DNA of 64,000 bases. Source: Adiantum capillus-veneris (lineage: Eukaryota > Streptophyta > Polypodiopsida > Polypodiales > Pteridaceae). Of this stretch, positions 37,389-47,092 are shown piece by piece (the first letter of the stretch is position 1; every line of letters begins with the position of its first letter). Location: the NCBI GenBank assembly GCA_014529385.2, contig CM043971.1, forward strand, positions 85,426,340 to 85,490,339, in the 5' to 3' direction. A program made the translations under genes and the position numbers. Below the pieces are notes generated by a model, which saw only the letters and a list, made by a program, of their open reading frames with translations, was not told the DNA's origin and did not search any database.

Positions 37389-38852
37389 CTATAAAGTAAT
37401 GAGAGAATCTCCACTCCATTGAGTAGATTCCATATTTGAGCCAATCACTTCAAAATAAGCTTCATTGTTTTGCAAACAAGGATCAAAATTCATCAATAAA
37501 AAATCCTTTGCTTTGATAAACACTTCTTCAAAAAGATTGTGAGCTTTGGCTGCAATTTGTAAAGTTATTCTTTCAACAAGCACATTGAAATCCAAAAACA
37601 TAATTAGCTCCATGTTATTTGTGCAAAGAGAAACTCCATTCATTGATGAAATCTGGACTTCAAGACACCAAACATGATCTCCTTCTAGGCTTACACTGAG
37701 AAAAAGCCATAAGATCTTTGCATCATCATGCACAAAAATAAGCATTAGTTTGCTTAAAATCACATCATCATCACATTTCCTAGCATGGATAAGCATACAA
37801 GCTCCATCATGCTTTACATAGGCACCAATTGTGTGGATAAATACACATATCCCATCACACAACATTGCCTCAAGCAAACATTCATTTAGCATAGCATCAG
37901 TTTGTGAAACAGGTTGCTTTACACACAGCAAACTTTGTTGTTCATGTTTGAAAATTTCATCAACAAAAACATCATTTTGGTTAGTCACCATTTCAACATC
38001 ATGAGCAACACAAAAATCTTCTCCTAGTGCAAGAGAATTCACAAAAGCATTGATCACATCATTTTCTTCATCAACAAGAAGTGAAAGTTCATCATTTTCA
38101 TCATGAGCTGTCTTCAATGTTTCATCAAAAAGATCATCAAAGCATTCATTTACTTTAGAGTTGCAAACATTATTTTTAGAGTTTCAAACATTATTTTCTT
38201 GATCCATCTCATGATAATCAACAAAAAAGTCCATGTCATCTTCATCATTTACGACATCAAAACTATGCAATTCACCATCAAAAATCGATGAAATGTGACC
38301 CACAATGCTTTGGTTATTGGTGCAAGATGTGAGTATACAGCTACTCGGGGACTCTCCTTGGCTCTCTTGGCTCATAGGGTCCTCTCTCTTCACTCCAATC
38401 TCCATCATTTTCCCATCAATCCCATGTTCATCATGGTCATCATCATCATCAAATACCCCCTCATCTGCTACAATATGCCATGCTCTCAACACTTTTTTAC
38501 GAAGTCTCCTCTCCTTAAGGCACTCATGCAAATTTTGAGTGTTCTCTTGCAACTCCTTGATGAGATTCAAATGAAGATATGTACTGTGTCTGTTTCCTCC
38601 ATGCTTGCAAAACCATGTATATGCTTTTTGTGCTGCATTGACAAAATCTGTTACCCATGCCTTGGGTTTATGCAAATTGTTTTGTGCAATGACATGCTCT
38701 AAAATTTAAAACTGCTCTAATAACGTCAATGAGCAATGGCGGGCTTTATGGTCCTCATGACCGCATTGTAATGATGGTTTATTGCGACATTGCGTCCATT
38801 TGTGGTCACTGCCGCCACAAAAAATGCAAGATCGCTCCAATTTGTTCCTCAT
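37389..38852 (-). pseudogene. Zinc-knuckle/acidic protein of the compact element
   Basis: One minus-strand frame runs from ATG at 38852 to the stop at 37389, about 487 codons, with TAA at 38706-38708 and TGA at 38184-38186. Near the start, CIFCGGSDHKWTQC (38787-38828) is a canonical C-X2-C-X4-H-X4-C knuckle. CGHEDHKARHC after it looks like a second knuckle lacking its first Cys. Then come a Trp/Phe-rich helix region (KAYTWFCKHGG), an acidic run (DDDDDHDEHG), and a long acidic, Ile/Leu-rich tail. The tandem NNVxNSK repeat at the TGA suggests that a Cys codon mutated. Knuckles imply nucleic-acid binding, so this is probably a gag-like protein. The tail is unrecognised. Confidence 0.6.
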
Positions 38853-39070
38853 GCCCTCATTTTACGTTTCACAATGTTTTTTAAATATGTGATATGCACA
38901 TTAAAACCTCTTAAAATTGTGTCCATGACTAGCTTTGCAGCGGAAAAATTTCCGGGTGTTCCACTTATCACATGTTTTTTTCCTAATGCTTGATGATTAT
39001 GCTCACATAGTGCCCACCACGCACCTAGAGTAAGCGCTACACTTTCTTCTGCACCATTTATGAACTTCAC
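38849..39070 (-). pseudogene. N-terminal fragment of the compact element ORF
   Basis: A 73-codon minus-strand frame with ALTLGAWWALCEHNHQALG and SAAKLVMDTILRGFNVHITY. It overlaps the start of the zinc-knuckle frame by a few bases in another phase, so a frameshift probably separates two parts of one former protein. The family is unknown. Confidence 0.35.
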
Positions 39071-39552
39071 AATTGTGCATGAGAAACACCCCTAACAACA
39101 TTAATAATTGATTTATAATTATGTTTTCTTAAAGGTTAATGCAAAGAAAAACTTCTACAGAACGTCCGATATGGCACTGCCTTAGTGGTTGTGTTCTCAA
39201 GGGATGGCTTCGCCGTTGTGCATGTCCAATACTTGCTTATCGTGAAAATAAGGAAACCGCTTCGCAATAGTGCAAAACAGCATCACGGCAAATTCACAGC
39301 AATATAACCAACTATTAACTGCCTCATATCTACAGTATAACCAACTCGCCATCACCCTCATGCGGTTAGAAATGGCAACAAGATTTCAAATATTGCCTGT
39401 GTAGACTTTTTCTGAAACGGCAAAGGTCTTGACCTCATGCTATGCACGATAAGAGTATTCAATCACCTTGCAATGCAGTTTATTGCAAAATTATCGGTTT
39501 TTCTATCTCCACAGATCTGATAATGAACAAGATAATATTTGATAAGGGTTTT

Positions 39553-39650
39553 AACACACAGGCGACTAACCTTAGCGGTTGTGGTCCCATTTCCCTGTGA
39601 CACTCTTTGCGAGTTCGATACCTACTGGCGGCGGGCTGAGGGAAAGTTGC
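39553..39650 (+). ncRNA. tRNA-like SINE head (pol III promoter-like)
   Basis: TAACCTTAGCGG (39567-39578) fits the A box TRGYNNARNNGG at 10 of 12 positions. AGTTCGATACC (39612-39622) fits the B box GGTTCGANNCC at 10 of 11. Their starts are 45 bp apart, as in tRNA genes. The context (cttagcggttgtgg...gcgagttcgatacctactggcgg) resembles plant SINE 5' regions. No clear A-rich tail or target duplication was found. It lies in the leader of the compact LTR element. Confidence 0.4.
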
Positions 39651-39792
39651 TTTTGCCTACACAAAGCCGCACTTCAAGAGGAGTTTTAAACTCACGCGTT
39701 GCCCATTGGAGGCTCTCAAACCTCTGAAGTAACCGCTTCACCATCTCCTCCTCGATCATCTGATGTCGTTCCAATCTCTTCAAGAAGAGAAA

Positions 39793-39808
39793 CCAGCAAG
39801 GATCGCCA
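39793..39808 (-). promoter_or_regulatory. Probable primer binding site of the compact element
   Basis: Two bases inside the right LTR the minus strand reads TGGCGATCCTTGCTGG. It begins with the obligatory TGG and resembles the TGGCGACxCxGCTGGGG type sites of plant Ty3/gypsy elements. The tRNA is not certain. No good purine tract is seen at the left LTR, so orientation rests on this site and the coding strand. Confidence 0.5.
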
Positions 39809-39810
39809 TG

Positions 39811-40061
39811 TGTTAAGGATAGAGATATAGAGAGGTGGCCGTTAGAGAGGTGATGCATGAGAGAGAGAGAGAGAGAGACATAAATTTCCATTCATTCAAT
39901 TAATTGATTCATTCATTGATATTCTCAATGACAACATAAGGAGTCTCTTTTATGACTTTCCCATGCCCCTTGGCACTTCCCTCAAGGTGCCTCTTCATTC
40001 CTCCCATAGACCTTAGTCTAAAGCCTAGGGAATAGTGCACTGTATACATTAGGGTTTAACA
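39811..40061 (-). repeat. Right (5') LTR of the compact element
   Basis: Partner of 36743-36987, ending TTTAACA before the target-site copy attcc. Confidence 0.85.
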
Positions 40062-40560
40062 ATTCCGGTGGACAAGGGGACCCTTGATTCAAATTTGGAA
40101 AATCTTTCTTTTTTTTCTTTCTATGCTATTTTTAGCTTTTTGTGTTTTACGACGTTTTTGAAAAGCAATATGCTTTTTAGGATGACTTAAGCATAAAAAT
40201 ATTAATTTTAGTCTCCGTCGAATTTAAAAATGATCACACAACGGAAAAATGAAACCAAACGAGACTTTTACGAGAATTATTTTATGAAAAGCAGTGTCGT
40301 AAATATGTCGGGGCAGTATGGGAAAGTCATAATTATGTCGAGACATCATGGTGCGGTATAGTCTAGTCAAGGTTCCATTAGTTGGTCGGATACTGTTCAA
40401 TTGATTAATTTTACAGTGAAAATTGGATGGTAAGTGGGAGAGTTGACCACCAAAAGCAAGGAATGTTTTTAGCAAAGCTCACAAAAAGCTGCAGTTGTTC
40501 TTGGGCCAAAAACTAGCGCTAGATTTTTCCTTGGGATTCACTCCGGTCTTGTACAAAGCA

Positions 40561-40839
40561 TATAAATTCACTTGTACTGCTCAATTTTTAATGTCGTCTG
40601 TTGCGTCTACTACCGCAAGACAAGATCCTCATCACCATCTTCATAAGCTCTTCTCTCTCATATATGGGAAGAAGAAGAAGAAGAAGAAGAAGGATATTCT
40701 CTCTCTACTTGCTTACTATCTCCTCTCTCGTTTCACGGTGTACGTGCTCTCTAAAAGCTCTAGTGGTGAATACCTCTACGTATCTCTAATCATCGCTCTC
40801 TTGCGGCAAATCAAGAAGCCTTTCGACAGCTCCTAATTG
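40561..40839 (+). CDS. Candidate small basic protein with Lys8 run
   Basis: ATG at 40591 opens an 82-codon frame ending in TAA at 40837. It has a His-rich segment (DPHHHLHKLF), eight Lys from a (GAA)n tract, and a hydrophobic C-terminal half (DILSLLAYYLLSRFTVYVL). A TATAAATT lies at 40561-40568, rather close to the ATG. I recognise no domain. It may be a chance ORF, and nothing upstream or downstream supports a transcript. Confidence 0.25.
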
Positions 40840-43120
40840 ATTGTAAAGCACAGTCAGAAGCACCAAACTCCATAGCCATCATCATCTCTTTCTGTATGTC
40901 ATTTTTTTGAGTAGTCACCCTCTCGGTGATTGTTTTTTCATATATGAGTGCATGTAAGGATTACGTACAAAGTTGCCCCATGATTATTTCATCACGTTTA
41001 ACACGCTGATTTATGCACACGATGTGTTTATGATCACGTTTGTGCATAAAAAGCGCTTTTTGTTTCACGTCATAGAAGCGGTAGAAACACTGCTTTGGTC
41101 ATAACTCACAAAACGTTCTAAATCAGCCCAAACCCTTTACACCAGTGATAAAGCACATCATTTAGAACATTTTTTCTCTTTGTTGTCATGTGAAAATCAC
41201 ACACGAGCTAAGAGATATGGTCAAAAAACAGCTTGCTGCCCACTACACGTAGTCAAAAATTTGGACCCCAAGCTCCTTGGAGAACCACTATATAGATTCA
41301 TCAGATGGACAAACCAACTTATCCAATTGAAAAGATTTACCAAAATTGATGAAAAATGTATTTATGTTTCCGTTATCACCTCCGATATGCGGGTTATTAA
41401 TCATTCCATAACCGGTTTTAACCATGAGTGTAGGGGTACTACCAAGGGAGAGTATCATATGACATCGTGAGTTAACCGAGCCGCTTATGCATGAATTATG
41501 GTTTGTTTTAATGAGTTGATTTTAGTTATTAGATGTCCATAAACATAAACATATGTGAGAGTATATGGTTAGTCAACCCGAACCACATAGGCATATATGA
41601 TTAAAGTGGCTTCCTTTTTGTGTTACCTTTTGTTGTATGAGTATCATATGGGCAAAGTGATGTGATGGAGTATTATCCTATATTATGGAGCTGATATTGA
41701 TGCATTGGTTTGAGGTCAAACACTTTCATGTGGATAATATGCATGCTCCTGAAAATGACAAAAAGTTGTTTTTTGCATATGTATGAAGTTATGGTTTATG
41801 GTTGGCCTAAAGGTCGGAGCTGTTTTGCATCATGTTTATGGTGATGGAATGTTATCATATGATGTATGGAACCTTATGGGTTGATGCAATGCCTCGTGTG
41901 CATGGGTATGATTGATTTCCATCTTTCTAGGTCAAAATTAGCACGGTGTACTAGAGGGATGAAGTGCAGATATGATACATCAACTTTGCATGGTTAGATG
42001 TTGTCAATTGGATTTTTATATCATGTTTAGTTTATGGTCGGGATTTTTTTATGCATGAAAATCTCATGTCTTAAGAGTCATATGTGTTTGGACTCCGATT
42101 GACTGCAGAGGATATGTCAAACTCCAAGTGTGGGAGTTGGTTCATTGCGAATATGATATGTGGTTAAGGGCTGAGATCCCTCATGGATTATGGTTGTGAT
42201 TTTATGGTGAAAGCCGGTGTGGCTCTCTGTTTTTTTCTGGATATGGTTATGCGGCCGAAATTTTTACAACCATGTTATGTACTAAAGTGGTTATGCAGGA
42301 TTGTTTGTGCCTCACCCGAGTTGGGTGGAGTGCTCACCCGTGTGAAGTGATTGGATTATGGCTTGTGGTTTTGGGATTAAATCATGAAGTGTTTTGTATG
42401 GTTTATGGTAGACGTGTAAGGGTAGAGACCTTGTACAATCTAACTGCTTGGAAAAGATTATTTGTGCATATGGAAAGTGCTATTTTGATTGGAATCAAGT
42501 GTTATGTTTCTCATGGCAGTGTTGCTACAAGACTAGGATCACCTACATCGCCCTAGACAAAAGGGTCGTGGACTTGGGACTTAGCTAGATTGGAGGTGTT
42601 GCCTAGGTCTTCTTCTTTTTGTTAGGCTCATCTACACGGTTAGTGCGTCGGGGGTTGAATGACCTACACGGCTAATGCATCGGGGATTCTGACTTGGCTT
42701 TGCCTAAACATCCGATGTTGAACATCAAAGAGGCATGGCACCTAAACTAGTATGGTTGGTATTGATACCCTACCAACTACTAGTACTTGGCGATCCTTTC
42801 AGAGCTTGGGTTCATGGAGGGAGGAGAAGTGGCCTCAACTTATGTCTGTCTCAGGTAGGAGGTGTTCTGGCTCACTCTTGGCAGAAAAGTGGAATTTTCT
42901 CTGTCCATAGTAGAGTGGAAGTGGATGGGTGGACCGGTCAATCTCTACACAGGGCTCGGTGCTCTGCTAGTTTTTTCTTCATAAACTTTTTGATGTTATG
43001 GTATGCCTATATTTTGTTATTGCATTAATATATGGTTGCCTGTTTCATTTAGATGGGGCGTTTAAAGATTCTTTGTTTTTGTTCTCTCATGTCTCTGTGC
43101 AATCTTTTTCATCCTGCAAT
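40840..43120. other. Spacer, possible leader of a larger repeat
   Basis: No recognisable gene. The sequence 41100-43100 is T/G-rich on the plus strand, with recurrent tatggtt and gtgtgg words. It contains a short direct repeat, ctacacgg(t/c)tagtgcgtcggggg versus ctacacggctaatgcatcgggg (about 42632 and 42672). It could be the leader or LTR of the element that carries the downstream ORF chain. No partner copy was found in the window. Confidence 0.35.

Positions 43121-43214
<94 letters not shown>
43121..43214 (+). repeat. (CT)n microsatellite
   Basis: About 94 bp of uninterrupted CT. The Ser/Leu and Arg/Glu open frames over it are artefacts of the repeat. Confidence 0.95.
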
Positions 43215-43216
<2 letters not shown>

Positions 43217-43743
43217 GATGTGGTGTACACATATATTCATCCTCCATAATTTTATATTATTCTTGAGTATGATTTCATTCATAATACCCATTCAGGGGTA
43301 ACACTAGCCGCTAGGTGCCTCTGGATGCAGTCTGGCTCATGGCCTAACTCCATGCTTGGTCGGGGGCTGAGAACTCCTCTCCTATGCAAATTCTTCTACA
43401 ACTCTAATGTATATTGAAAATTGTATAAAGGTATAAATTACGTATTTTGTGCATAGACCCCCAAGGAGAGGTATCTCTCACTAGTATTAGAGTCTATGCT
43501 TAAGGTTATGAGGATAGCCTAAAGCTTGATACTAGTCGCATTAGTTATGCATCATGCATGCATTCATGTATGCTATTTGGAAAAGGATATTGTATTCATG
43601 ATGCATCTCTGAGTAACATTGGTTGTTGGTACCTGCTTGACTTGTCTTCTTGAATAAAAGTTTTGGTTTAAGTTATGGTAAAGTGGTTGAAGTGTTCAAC
43701 AACTGCCTTGTAATTTCTTTATATGTTTGTTTTGTAGTAACAA

Positions 43744-44219
43744 ATGGCTCCCAGAGTGACGTCTGAATGCTTTAGCCAGGGGAATGAGTTTTTGGCCATA
43801 GTGTTCAACAATATGGCAACATAATTATCAAGGAATGAAAGGGAACTCTTTTACTTATGTCGGGAAGCACAATTTGTTGGAAGAGTGTTGATCATAGTTA
43901 CCTTACCCGTCATCAAGAACCATTCCAACAATTCTTTATCTACATTGACGATAGTCCATAAGACTTTTTTGCCAACCTCAGGCTACTTCAACTTGGGATG
44001 TGGTTAGGTCTAGAAGACATGTTCTACTACTTGGCAATGTGCTCCCAAATTTTGAGGATTGCCAAAGTTGCTAAGAAGTTTGAAGCTCCTGCAACTGTCA
44101 TAGGAAAAGGAAAACTAGAAGACAACTACATATCACGTTATCACGTGGGAGGTCTAAGAGAATACCCTATCATGAGAGCTAAAAGAATATTTAGATATTT
44201 GGTTCCAAGACATCCATAA
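43744..44219 (+). pseudogene. Unrecognised ORF chain, first part
   Basis: ATG at 43744, preceded by a T-rich stretch and tag, opens a frame reading MAPRVTSECFSQGNEFL that meets a stop near 43822. Coding-like sequence continues, and a second frame is open at 43998-44219 (GLEDMFYYLAMCSQILRIAK, then GGLREYPIMRAKRIFRYLVP). The composition is that of a real protein, but I know no family. It is the first of several consecutive ORFs on this strand. Confidence 0.35.
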
Positions 44220-44326
44220 TATTGTAATGAAATCATAAAAATCAAGTTTTGATGTATAAAAGAGACATAGACTCAGTTTTGATTCACATGTATACTAAGT
44301 TTTCTCTCTCCTTGTCTTGTTTTTAG

Positions 44327-44605
44327 ATGGATCTTCCTAATTGTCTAGATGAACTCCTAAGTGATTTTGCACAAAGGGTCTTTTTCAATTACGCAATCGA
44401 ATTCAATATCCGTTGGGGAATTGAAGTGGTTCAAGCTTCAAAGGAAATTAGAGACTACCTTGTTGCGAACACTTATGTAGCATGGGAGTTATATGTTGAA
44501 GCCCAACCTGAACATCGAACACAAGTTCTTGATAGGTTTATGACCAATCCACAGCTCTGGGTTAAGGAAAAAATCCAAGAAAGCGACATCAAAGTACACG
44601 GATAA
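44327..44605 (+). CDS. Unrecognised ORF chain, second part
   Basis: A 92-codon frame whose ATG directly follows a pyrimidine-rich tract and AG (ttgtcttgtttttag), so it may be an exon start rather than a translation start. It reads MDLPNCLDELLSDFAQRVFF, then a helical, acidic region with RDYLVANTYVAWELYVEAQP, ending KEKIQESDIKVHG. No domain recognised. It is followed 27 bases later by the next frame. Confidence 0.35.
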   Translation: MDLPNCLDELLSDFAQRVFFNYAIEFNIRWGIEVVQASKEIRDYLVANTYVAWELYVEAQPEHRTQVLDRFMTNPQLWVKEKIQESDIKVHG

Positions 44606-44635
44606 GTTCTTTGCCTTAACTTGTGTTAACTTTTG

Positions 44636-45112
44636 GATATACCAAGTCGAGAGCTCATACTTAGTAAGAAGGCCCTCATGATAAACCAAAGATACGACTT
44701 TTGTGAGAAGTTTATAATCAAAGTTTGGAAGAAGTCAAATGGTGACAACCGATTCTATCATGTATCTCAGGATTGGTTCAATAGAGTCTATCGACCTATT
44801 CTCAAATACAATCTTCACAATGTCACTATTACCTTTGATGACTACAAGAAGCCCATATGCATTAGTGACTTTGCTCAATTGCAACCAATGGCAGTAAACT
44901 CAAGTAGATATTTCTACAGAGGTGATGTAAATGGATGGCATGCTCATGTAAGCTGCTTTAATGGAATACCACCCACGGATGTATCACGAGGAAAGGAATG
45001 GTACGAAAAGAAAGACGTGAATTTTAGTACACAAGTTGAAGCTCTAAACTTTGAAACTCAAGATGAGAACAAATATAGGGGTAGAACCTCGGTTGTAGGA
45101 ACCAAGAAATGA
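44636..45112 (+). CDS. Unrecognised ORF chain, third part
   Basis: A run of about 159 codons with no early ATG (first in-frame ATG near 44678, MINQRYDFCEKF). It reads through FIIKVWKKSNGDNRFYHVSQ, an aromatic-rich centre (SSRYFYRGDVNGWHAHVSCF), and a hydrophilic end. It looks like a folded domain, but I do not recognise it. The lack of a start supports its being an exon or decayed segment. Confidence 0.35.
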   Translation, partial: DIPSRELILSKKALMINQRYDFCEKFIIKVWKKSNGDNRFYHVSQDWFNRVYRPILKYNLHNVTITFDDYKKPICISDFAQLQPMAVNSSRYFYRGDVNGWHAHVSCFNGIPPTDVSRGKEWYEKKDVNFSTQVEALNFETQDENKYRGRTSVVGTKK

Positions 45113-45287
45113 TTCATAGGACCCTTTCGTATTCATGTATCTTCATAAATACACTATGTATCTTTTAGATTTTCTATGGTTCTAAAAATCTGATTTTGAT
45201 ATGACTCATATTGTTTTGAGGACATAATATTTGAGTTTGAATCTTGATTTTATCATTCTAACTAACTTGAATGATGGGGTGTGTATA

Positions 45288-45819
45288 GATGACTGACACC
45301 TTACCTCGAGGAATATGGATAGATATACTCTCCCGCCTTATGGTGGAGGAGCATCTTCAAATAGGAGTGGAAGTGCAATGGCTTGTCGGGGAGAGAAGAA
45401 GAGGTTAATTTCCACGGATTGTATTGTACCTAATACATTCCGAGCTTGGTACCATTATGTTGCAAGAAACCCTGAGTTTATACCACCTGAACATAAACCC
45501 TCACTCACTTGGAGTATCAAATGAATACAATCCAAGTTGGGAAAGGAGATTATTGTCGCTAACAAAGTCTTGTACAAAAATGCTTATGAGCTTACCTTGA
45601 GACCGACGAAGGAAACATGTATAGCTACGAACATACTACCCTTAGTAATGGCTACGAGATGTTTCAACATTGTTATATTCAATGTATGGGGCCATTAATG
45701 CCAAACCAACGACCAATGTTCCTTTAGCCCCGTACCTTAGAAATTGTCCTTTGACTTATTTGGAAAGTCACTAGTCCATAATTCTTGCCATGTAAAAGTT
45801 TTATGCAATGCCTATAACA
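45288..45819 (+). pseudogene. Unrecognised ORF chain, fourth part, cut by copia insertion
   Basis: An ATG at 45291 follows gtgtgtatag; the frame at 45315-45524 reads MDRYTLPPYGGGASSNRSGS then FRAWYHYVARNPEFIPPEHK. Further coding-like sequence follows to 45819, the insertion point of the copia element. In the frame FDLFGKSLVHNSCHVKVLCN the reading stays open up to the breakpoint and matches phase with the sequence beginning at 51446. Confidence 0.4.
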
Positions 45820-46618
45820 TGTTAGGAAATAAGACGTAGCTAAATAGTAATTGAGTAGATTACTTAATGGAGAGAGACAGATTTATATACACGAGATTAT
45901 AGAGTAGAGAGAGAGAGAGAGAGAGTACACACGATATACGTGGTTCACCCAATGTGGGCTACGTCCACGGAAAAGCAGCCACTCAATGGCTTTAGTACTT
46001 CAAAACAAGAAGTAGTTTACAAAGGGATTATACCCTTAATGGAGCTCCCGCCTTGCTTCAATCTCACCACCTCACACTCACCTTGTTGCATCAACTTCAC
46101 ACTATGAAATGTGTGTAGAAATGGCCTCCTTTTATAGCCCAAAAGGGTTGCCCTCTCTTATGAGAGACAGCCATGTGTAGCCGCCCTTGTGCGAATAAGT
46201 CCAAATCGGACCCTCCAATCCGCCCATGTGTGGCCGCCCTTGAGAAGACAAGTCCGCTTTTGAATTCGGCCACCGGCCACCGGCCATTGACTTCCAACCA
46301 CCGGCCACCGGCCACCGGCCATTGACTTCCGACCACCGGCCATCGGCCATTGACTACTGGCCACCAGCCAACCGACCGGTTGTTTTCCGACCACTTTCCG
46401 TACGCCGTCTGGCCATAATATTCCGGCGAAAAAAAAGTCTCGGGGGCCTCCGTCCTCGAGGCCTTTAAAGTTGCCCTTGATTCTTGTCCATGAAAATTTT
46501 GGTTTTCGGTGAGTGATTTTCCTTCACGCACGATGGCTTCTCCTCATAATGGGGGCCTTACAAATGTGCGCTTTTACCACAGAAAAATACAAGGGTAAAT
46601 CAGGCTCCATACTTAACA
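45820..46618 (-). repeat. Left (3') LTR of the young copia
   Basis: About 799 bp. It contains a (GA)n tract (45909-45926) and a GC-rich minisatellite (about 46268-46375) built from ccaccggccattgacttcc units. Trp/Arg/Gly-rich open frames over the minisatellite are not genes. Confidence 0.95.
46129..46136 (-). promoter_or_regulatory. TATA box candidate in the copia LTR
   Basis: The minus strand reads GGGCTATAAAAGGAGGCC. The same box occurs in the other LTR at 50941-50948. It lies about 480 bp into the LTR in reading direction, leaving about 310 bp for R and U5. It is the best TATA match in the LTR, although TATATAAATC nearer the LTR end (about 45892-45901) is a weaker alternative. Confidence 0.5.
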
Positions 46619-46632
46619 ATCTCCCACTTGGA
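46619..46632 (-). promoter_or_regulatory. Polypurine tract of the young copia
   Basis: The minus strand reads CCAAGTGGGAGAT next to the 3' LTR start TGTTAAG, the common copia form (AAGTGGGAGA). Confidence 0.9.
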
Positions 46633-46825
46633 GACTGATCTCCAAACCAAACCTGTGACTGCTTTCCATTCTGGCTTCTTATCCTTGAATGCCGATTGAA
46701 GATGAGCAAAAGCTCAACTTCTCCTTGTTGACCACCTATGTAAACATGTCTGCAAGATTTTCACTTGTATGCACCTTTCCTAGCTTTAGTTGTCCCTCTT
46801 CCCAAAGAGTGCGTATGAAGTGATA

Positions 46826-47092
46826 TCACACCTCAATGTGCTTTGTCCTTGAATGAAAGGCTGAGTTCTTCGCAAGATGGATAGCGCTTTGGCTATCACT
46901 GTACAAGACACAATTGTCTTGTTTGAATCCAAGCTCTTCTAAGAATCTGTGAAGCCACAGAATTTCTTTGCTTGCCTCCGTCATTTCTACATACTTTGCT
47001 TCCATGGTAGAAAGTGAAACCACTTTCTGCAGCTTTGAAGCCCAGCTTACTGCTGTGCCTCCAACCGTGAACACATAGCCAGTAGTCCTCCT
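46826..47092 (-). pseudogene. Copia RNase H, C-terminal part
   Basis: After the stop at 47093 the minus strand continues RRTTGYVFTVGGTAVSWASK, STMEAKYVEMTEASKEILWL, and LYSDSQSAIHLAKNSAFHSR, ending at TGA after KHIEV. Recognisable sequence continues to about 46700 before the purine tract. It holds the remaining RNase H acidic residues (E of MEAKY, D of SDSQS). Confidence 0.85.

Larger units (their letters stand above)
36743..40061 (-). mobile_element. Compact LTR element with own ORF, no polymerase
   Basis: LTRs of 245 and 251 bp (36743-36987 and 39811-40061) start TGTTAAGGATAG and end GGGTTTAACA on the plus strand. The flanks are identical: attcc at 36738-36742 and at 40062-40066, a perfect 5-bp target duplication. 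The 2.8-kb interior carries, on the minus strand, a primer site next to the right LTR and a zinc-knuckle/acidic ORF. No reverse transcriptase, RNase H or integrase motif is visible in any frame. Size and content are between a TRIM and a gag-only (TR-GAG-like) element. It would need enzymes in trans. Confidence 0.85.

Noticed and set aside
43053-43301. Similar Arg/Glu and Ser/Leu open frames
   Set aside because: Translation of the (CT)n tract at 43121-43214.
46097-46531. Trp/Arg/Gly-rich open frames, also at 50909-51353
   Set aside because: They lie wholly inside the copia LTRs and come from the ccggccac minisatellite.
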